Shown piece after piece: positions 6,860 through 9,410 of a stretch of 9,410 nt of DNA. The stretch is taken from the NCBI GenBank assembly GCA_021802025.1, contig JAKABC010000058.1, positions 1-9,410 of the forward strand, written 5' to 3'. Within the stretch, counting starts at the first letter, position 1. Every line of letters starts with the position of its first letter. Source of the DNA: Actinomycetes bacterium. Its GTDB lineage: Bacteria > Actinomycetota > Acidimicrobiia > Acidimicrobiales > RAAP-2. The notes under the pieces are model-generated. The model saw only the letters and a program-made list of their open reading frames with translations, did no database searches and was not told where the DNA came from. A program made the position numbers and the translations under genes.

Positions 6860-6863
6860 CAAG

Positions 6864-7652
6864 ATGGCGCTCCTGGACGATCACCGGCTCCTGGTCACGG
6901 GGGTCCTCACCGACGACTCCCTGGCCTTCGCGATCGCCCGTCGGGCCCTCGAGGAGGGGGCCGCGGTCGCCCTGTCGAGCTTCGGTCGGGGGATGTCGCT
7001 GACCCGACGCACCGCGCGCAAGCTGGCCGAGGTGGGCGAGGTCGGCGAGGTGATCGAGCTCGACGTCACCGACCCGGCCCAGGTCCACGCCGCCGCCACC
7101 ACGCTCGAGGGGCGCTTCGGGCGCCTCGACGGCCTGGTGCACGCGATCGGCTACGCCCCGGCGAGCTGTCTGGGCTCGGGGATGTTCAGTGCGCCCTTCG
7201 AGGATGTCGCGACGGCCCTGCACGCCTCCACCTACTCCCTGGCCGCCCTGGTGGGCGCGTTACGCCCCCTGCTCGCCCGCTCGAGCGCGCCCGGGGGCGC
7301 CTCGGTGGTGGCGCTCGACTTCGACGGGTCGCGCGCCTACCCCCAGTACGACTGGATGGGGGTCGCCAAGGCGGCCCTGGAGTCCCTCGGGCGCTACCTG
7401 GCCCGCGAGGTCGGCCCCGACCGGATCCGGGTCAACATGCTCGCGGCCGGTCCCCTGCGCTCGATCGCGGCGAAGTCCATCCCGGGCTTCTCGCTCTTCG
7501 AGGACACGTGGGCCGACCGGGCGCCTCTGGGCTGGGACGTGAACGACACCTCAGTGGTGGGTGACGCCGCGGTCGCCCTGCTCTCGCCGCTACTGCGCGC
7601 GACGACGGGGGCGATCGTGCACGTCGACGGCGGCGCCCACGCCATGGGCTAG
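6864..7652 (+). CDS. fabI: Enoyl-[acyl-carrier-protein] reductase (NADH), FabI/InhA type
   Basis: A 262-residue short-chain dehydrogenase that reduces the trans-2 double bond of enoyl-ACP in type II fatty-acid synthesis. The N-terminal strand and loop LLVTGVLTDDSLAFAIAR match the FabI/InhA nucleotide-binding segment (InhA: ILVSGIITDSSIAFHIAR). VHAIGYAP spans 92-99. The catalytic YX6K is YDWMGVAK with Tyr162 and Lys169, and LDFD places Phe153 where InhA has Phe149. RAPLGWDVND and the C-terminal VDGGAHAMG are also InhA-like. Residue 94 is Ala at the position of InhA Ser94. The substrate-binding segment around 200-222 is shorter than in InhA, which fits a general FabI more than a long-chain mycolate enzyme. 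It starts at ATG 6864 with no Shine-Dalgarno sequence, fitting a leaderless message. Its end overlaps the converging ABC gene by four bases. Confidence 0.93.
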   Translation: MALLDDHRLLVTGVLTDDSLAFAIARRALEEGAAVALSSFGRGMSLTRRTARKLAEVGEVGEVIELDVTDPAQVHAAATTLEGRFGRLDGLVHAIGYAPASCLGSGMFSAPFEDVATALHASTYSLAALVGALRPLLARSSAPGGASVVALDFDGSRAYPQYDWMGVAKAALESLGRYLAREVGPDRIRVNMLAAGPLRSIAAKSIPGFSLFEDTWADRAPLGWDVNDTSVVGDAAVALLSPLLRATTGAIVHVDGGAHAMG

Positions 7653-9410
7653 GCCTGGGTCGCGAACTGGGTCTCGTAGAGGTCGAAGTACAGCCCGGGT
7701 CGCGCGTGGAGCTCCTCGTGGGTCCCGCGCTCGACGATCCGCCCGCCCTCGACCACCAGGATCTGGTCGGCCCCACGGATCGTCGAGAGCCGGTGGGCGA
7801 TCACCAGCGAGGTCCGCTCGGCCATCGTGGCGTCGAGGGCCCGCTGGACTGCGGCCTCGCTCTCGGCGTCGAGGTGGGCCGTCGCCTCGTCTAGCACGAC
7901 CAGCCGCGGGGACTTCAACAGCAGCCGGGCGATGGCCACGCGCTGCTTCTCCCCGCCCGAGAGGCGGTAGCCCCGCTCCCCCACCACGGTGTCGAGGCCG
8001 AGCGGCAGGCCGTCGACGAGGTCGGCGATCTGGGCCGCGACGAGCGCCGCGTGCATCTCGGCCTCGGTCGCCTCGGGCCGAGCGAAGAGCAGGTTCGCGC
8101 GCAGGGTGTCGTGGAAGAGGTGCGGATCCTGTGTCACCACCCCGACGGTCGCGTTCAGCGACGCCACCGTTGCGTCGCGCAGGTCGAGCCCATTCATGCT
8201 GATGCGACCCTCGTCCACGTCGTACAACCGGGACACCAAGAGCGAGATCGTCGTCTTGCCGGCGCCGCTCGGTCCAACCAGCGCCGTCATAGTGCCCGGT
8301 GACACGTCGAAGCTGACGTCGTGCAGGACCGGGTTACGGGGCGTGGCGTCCAGCGTGGCGACCGCCTCCAGGGACGCAAGCGACACCTCCTCCGCACCGG
8401 GGTACGAGAACGAGACATGTTCGAAGTGAAGGGTCACCGGTCCGTCGGGGATCGCGACGGCGTCGGCGCTTTCGACGATCATCGGTTCGAGGTCGAGGAC
8501 CTCGAAGAGCCGCTCGAAGCTCACCATCGCCGACACGTAGTCGATGTTGAGGTTCGACAGCTGGGTGAGCGGGCCATAGAGACGCGTCACGTACATCGTG
8601 AGCGCCACCACCGTGCCGATCGCCAAGGTCCCGTGTAAGACAGCGACCCCTCCGTACCCGTAGGCGAAGGCGGTGGCGAGTGACGCCGTCAAGCCAAGCG
8701 CGACGAAGAAGAACCGTTGGTACGTCGCCTGGCGCACCCCCATGTCACGCACTTCACCGGCGCGGTGCTGAAATGTCGTGAGCTCGTCGGATGGACGCCC
8801 GAACAACTTGACCACCATCGCGCCGGCGACGTTGAAGCGCTCGGACATGACCATGTTCATCTCGGCGTTGAGCTCCATCCCGCGATGGAACAACGCGCCC
8901 AACCGGCGCCCGACGAGGCGGGCCGGGATCAGGAACACCGGCAATAGGACCAGTGCGACCAGTGTTATCTGCCAACTCAGAAAGAACATCGTGATAAGGA
9001 TCAAGGTGACGAGCACGACGTTTCCGACGACGTTCGAGAAGAGGTCCGTGAAGGCTTGCTGGGCGCCGATGACGTCGTTGTTCAACCGACTGATCAAGGC
9101 ACCCGTCTGGGTGCGCGAGAAGAACGCGATGGGCATCCGTTGGATGTGACCGTAGACCCGCGCGCGCAGGTCGTAGATCAGACCCTCACCCACCATCGCC
9201 GAGATGCGCCGCTCGGCGAGCGAGAGGATAGCGTCCACGATCGCGAGCCCGGCGGCCAGGACCGCGAGTCCGATGATGACCCCTTCGCGCCGCTGAGCGA
9301 TTCCGATGTCGAAGATGGCGCGCAACACCAAGGGCGAAACCGAACTGACAACGGCCTCGAGCACTACCGCAGTCAGGAAGACCGCCAGAATCCGGCGATA
9401 CGGTCGAGCG
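7649..9410 (-). CDS. ABC exporter, fused permease and ATPase (N-terminus cut by window edge)
   Basis: A type I ABC half-exporter with transmembrane and nucleotide-binding domains in one chain, expected to work as a dimer in the plasma membrane. Substrate is unknown. The frame stays open to the right edge (visible start ARPYRRILAVFLTAVV), giving 586 residues; a GTG at 9364 is therefore internal. Counting from the first complete codon, hydrophobic segments lie at roughly 5-35, 40-65, 125-165 and 230-275. The ATPase has Walker A GPSGAGKTT at 379-387, Q-loop Gln427 (VTQDPHLF), signature LSGGEKQR at 484-491, Walker B VVLDEA with Glu508, and switch His539. An extra stretch of about 20 residues (EEVSLASLEAVATLD region, about 340-360) sits between the first two ATPase strands. 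Base composition falls sharply toward the permease half. MsbA-like lipid or drug export are both possible. Confidence 0.92.
   Translation of the reverse strand, partial: ARPYRRILAVFLTAVVLEAVVSSVSPLVLRAIFDIGIAQRREGVIIGLAVLAAGLAIVDAILSLAERRISAMVGEGLIYDLRARVYGHIQRMPIAFFSRTQTGALISRLNNDVIGAQQAFTDLFSNVVGNVVLVTLILITMFFLSWQITLVALVLLPVFLIPARLVGRRLGALFHRGMELNAEMNMVMSERFNVAGAMVVKLFGRPSDELTTFQHRAGEVRDMGVRQATYQRFFFVALGLTASLATAFAYGYGGVAVLHGTLAIGTVVALTMYVTRLYGPLTQLSNLNIDYVSAMVSFERLFEVLDLEPMIVESADAVAIPDGPVTLHFEHVSFSYPGAEEVSLASLEAVATLDATPRNPVLHDVSFDVSPGTMTALVGPSGAGKTTISLLVSRLYDVDEGRISMNGLDLRDATVASLNATVGVVTQDPHLFHDTLRANLLFARPEATEAEMHAALVAAQIADLVDGLPLGLDTVVGERGYRLSGGEKQRVAIARLLLKSPRLVVLDEATAHLDAESEAAVQRALDATMAERTSLVIAHRLSTIRGADQILVVEGGRIVERGTHEELHARPGLYFDLYETQFATQA

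Larger units (their letters stand above)
6823..6863. promoter_or_regulatory. Divergent npdG/fabI intergenic promoter region with a near-symmetric -10
   Basis: This 41-base gap must drive both fabI (plus) and the npdG-to-pimA cluster (minus) unless promoters lie inside genes. TACGCT at 6852-6857 fits TAnnnT and sits exactly at -12 to -7 if fabI transcription starts on the A of its ATG (6864). On the other strand TAGCGT (6858 down to 6853) also fits TAnnnT and would start transcription near 6846, giving a leader of about 24 bases. No convincing -35 is visible on either strand. This is a pattern reading, not a proven promoter. Confidence 0.5.

Noticed and set aside
7027..7060. Small tandem GEVGEV repeat in FabI
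   Set aside because: Two or three GAGGT(G/C)GGC-like units in a surface helix/strand region; ordinary slippage-prone GC-rich coding, with no sign of function.
9362..9364. GTG at 9364 as the start of the ABC exporter
   Set aside because: The frame continues to the window edge with hydrophobic, exporter-like residues (RRILAVFLTAVV), so the true start lies outside the window.

Overview
The window is a compact, very GC-rich bacterial segment that reads as chromosomal DNA of an actinobacterium (Actinomycetota). Several independent markers point there: a mycothiol ligase (MshC), an F420-dependent NADP reductase (NpdG), an InhA-like enoyl reductase, and the phosphatidylinositol-mannoside (PIM) gene order thrS - HIT - pgsA - patA - pimA, which is the order known from Mycobacterium tuberculosis (Rv2614c to Rv2610c). 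Divergence from the mycobacterial proteins suggests a lineage outside Mycobacteriales, possibly an early-branching class such as Acidimicrobiia. That placement is inference.

Layout. Positions 1-6822 hold seven minus-strand genes, transcribed right to left: npdG, mshC, thrS, a HIT-domain nucleotide phosphorylase/hydrolase, a phosphatidylinositol-phosphate synthase, a PatA-like acyltransferase, and pimA, which runs off the left edge. Junctions are 1-base overlaps or gaps of 2-15 bases, so this looks like one operon. A 41-base gap (6823-6863) separates it from the divergent plus-strand gene fabI/inhA (6864-7652). This gap holds a near-symmetric -10-like element that could serve both directions, with fabI probably leaderless. 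An ABC exporter (7649-9410, minus strand) converges on fabI, overlaps its end by 4 bases, and runs off the right edge without its N-terminus.

How the genes may work together. PgsA condenses CDP-diacylglycerol with inositol phosphate, PimA adds the first mannose, and PatA acylates that mannose, giving the start of PIM glycolipid synthesis. MshC performs the cysteine-ligation step of mycothiol synthesis, a pathway that draws on the same inositol phosphate. NpdG links F420 and NADP pools. ThrRS can make Ap4A as a side product, and the adjacent HIT protein belongs to a family that degrades it. FabI reduces enoyl-ACP in fatty-acid synthesis. The window therefore groups envelope lipid and low-molecular-weight redox chemistry with one tRNA synthetase.

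No RNA genes, CRISPR arrays, insertion sequences or phage genes were seen, and no stretch over 300 bases lacks a gene. I do not see a clearly new system. The points most worth a second look are the mshC/PIM gene grouping, the compact divergent promoter, the Ala at the InhA Ser94 position, the clustering of CTAG at gene ends, and the base-composition drop inside the ABC exporter gene.
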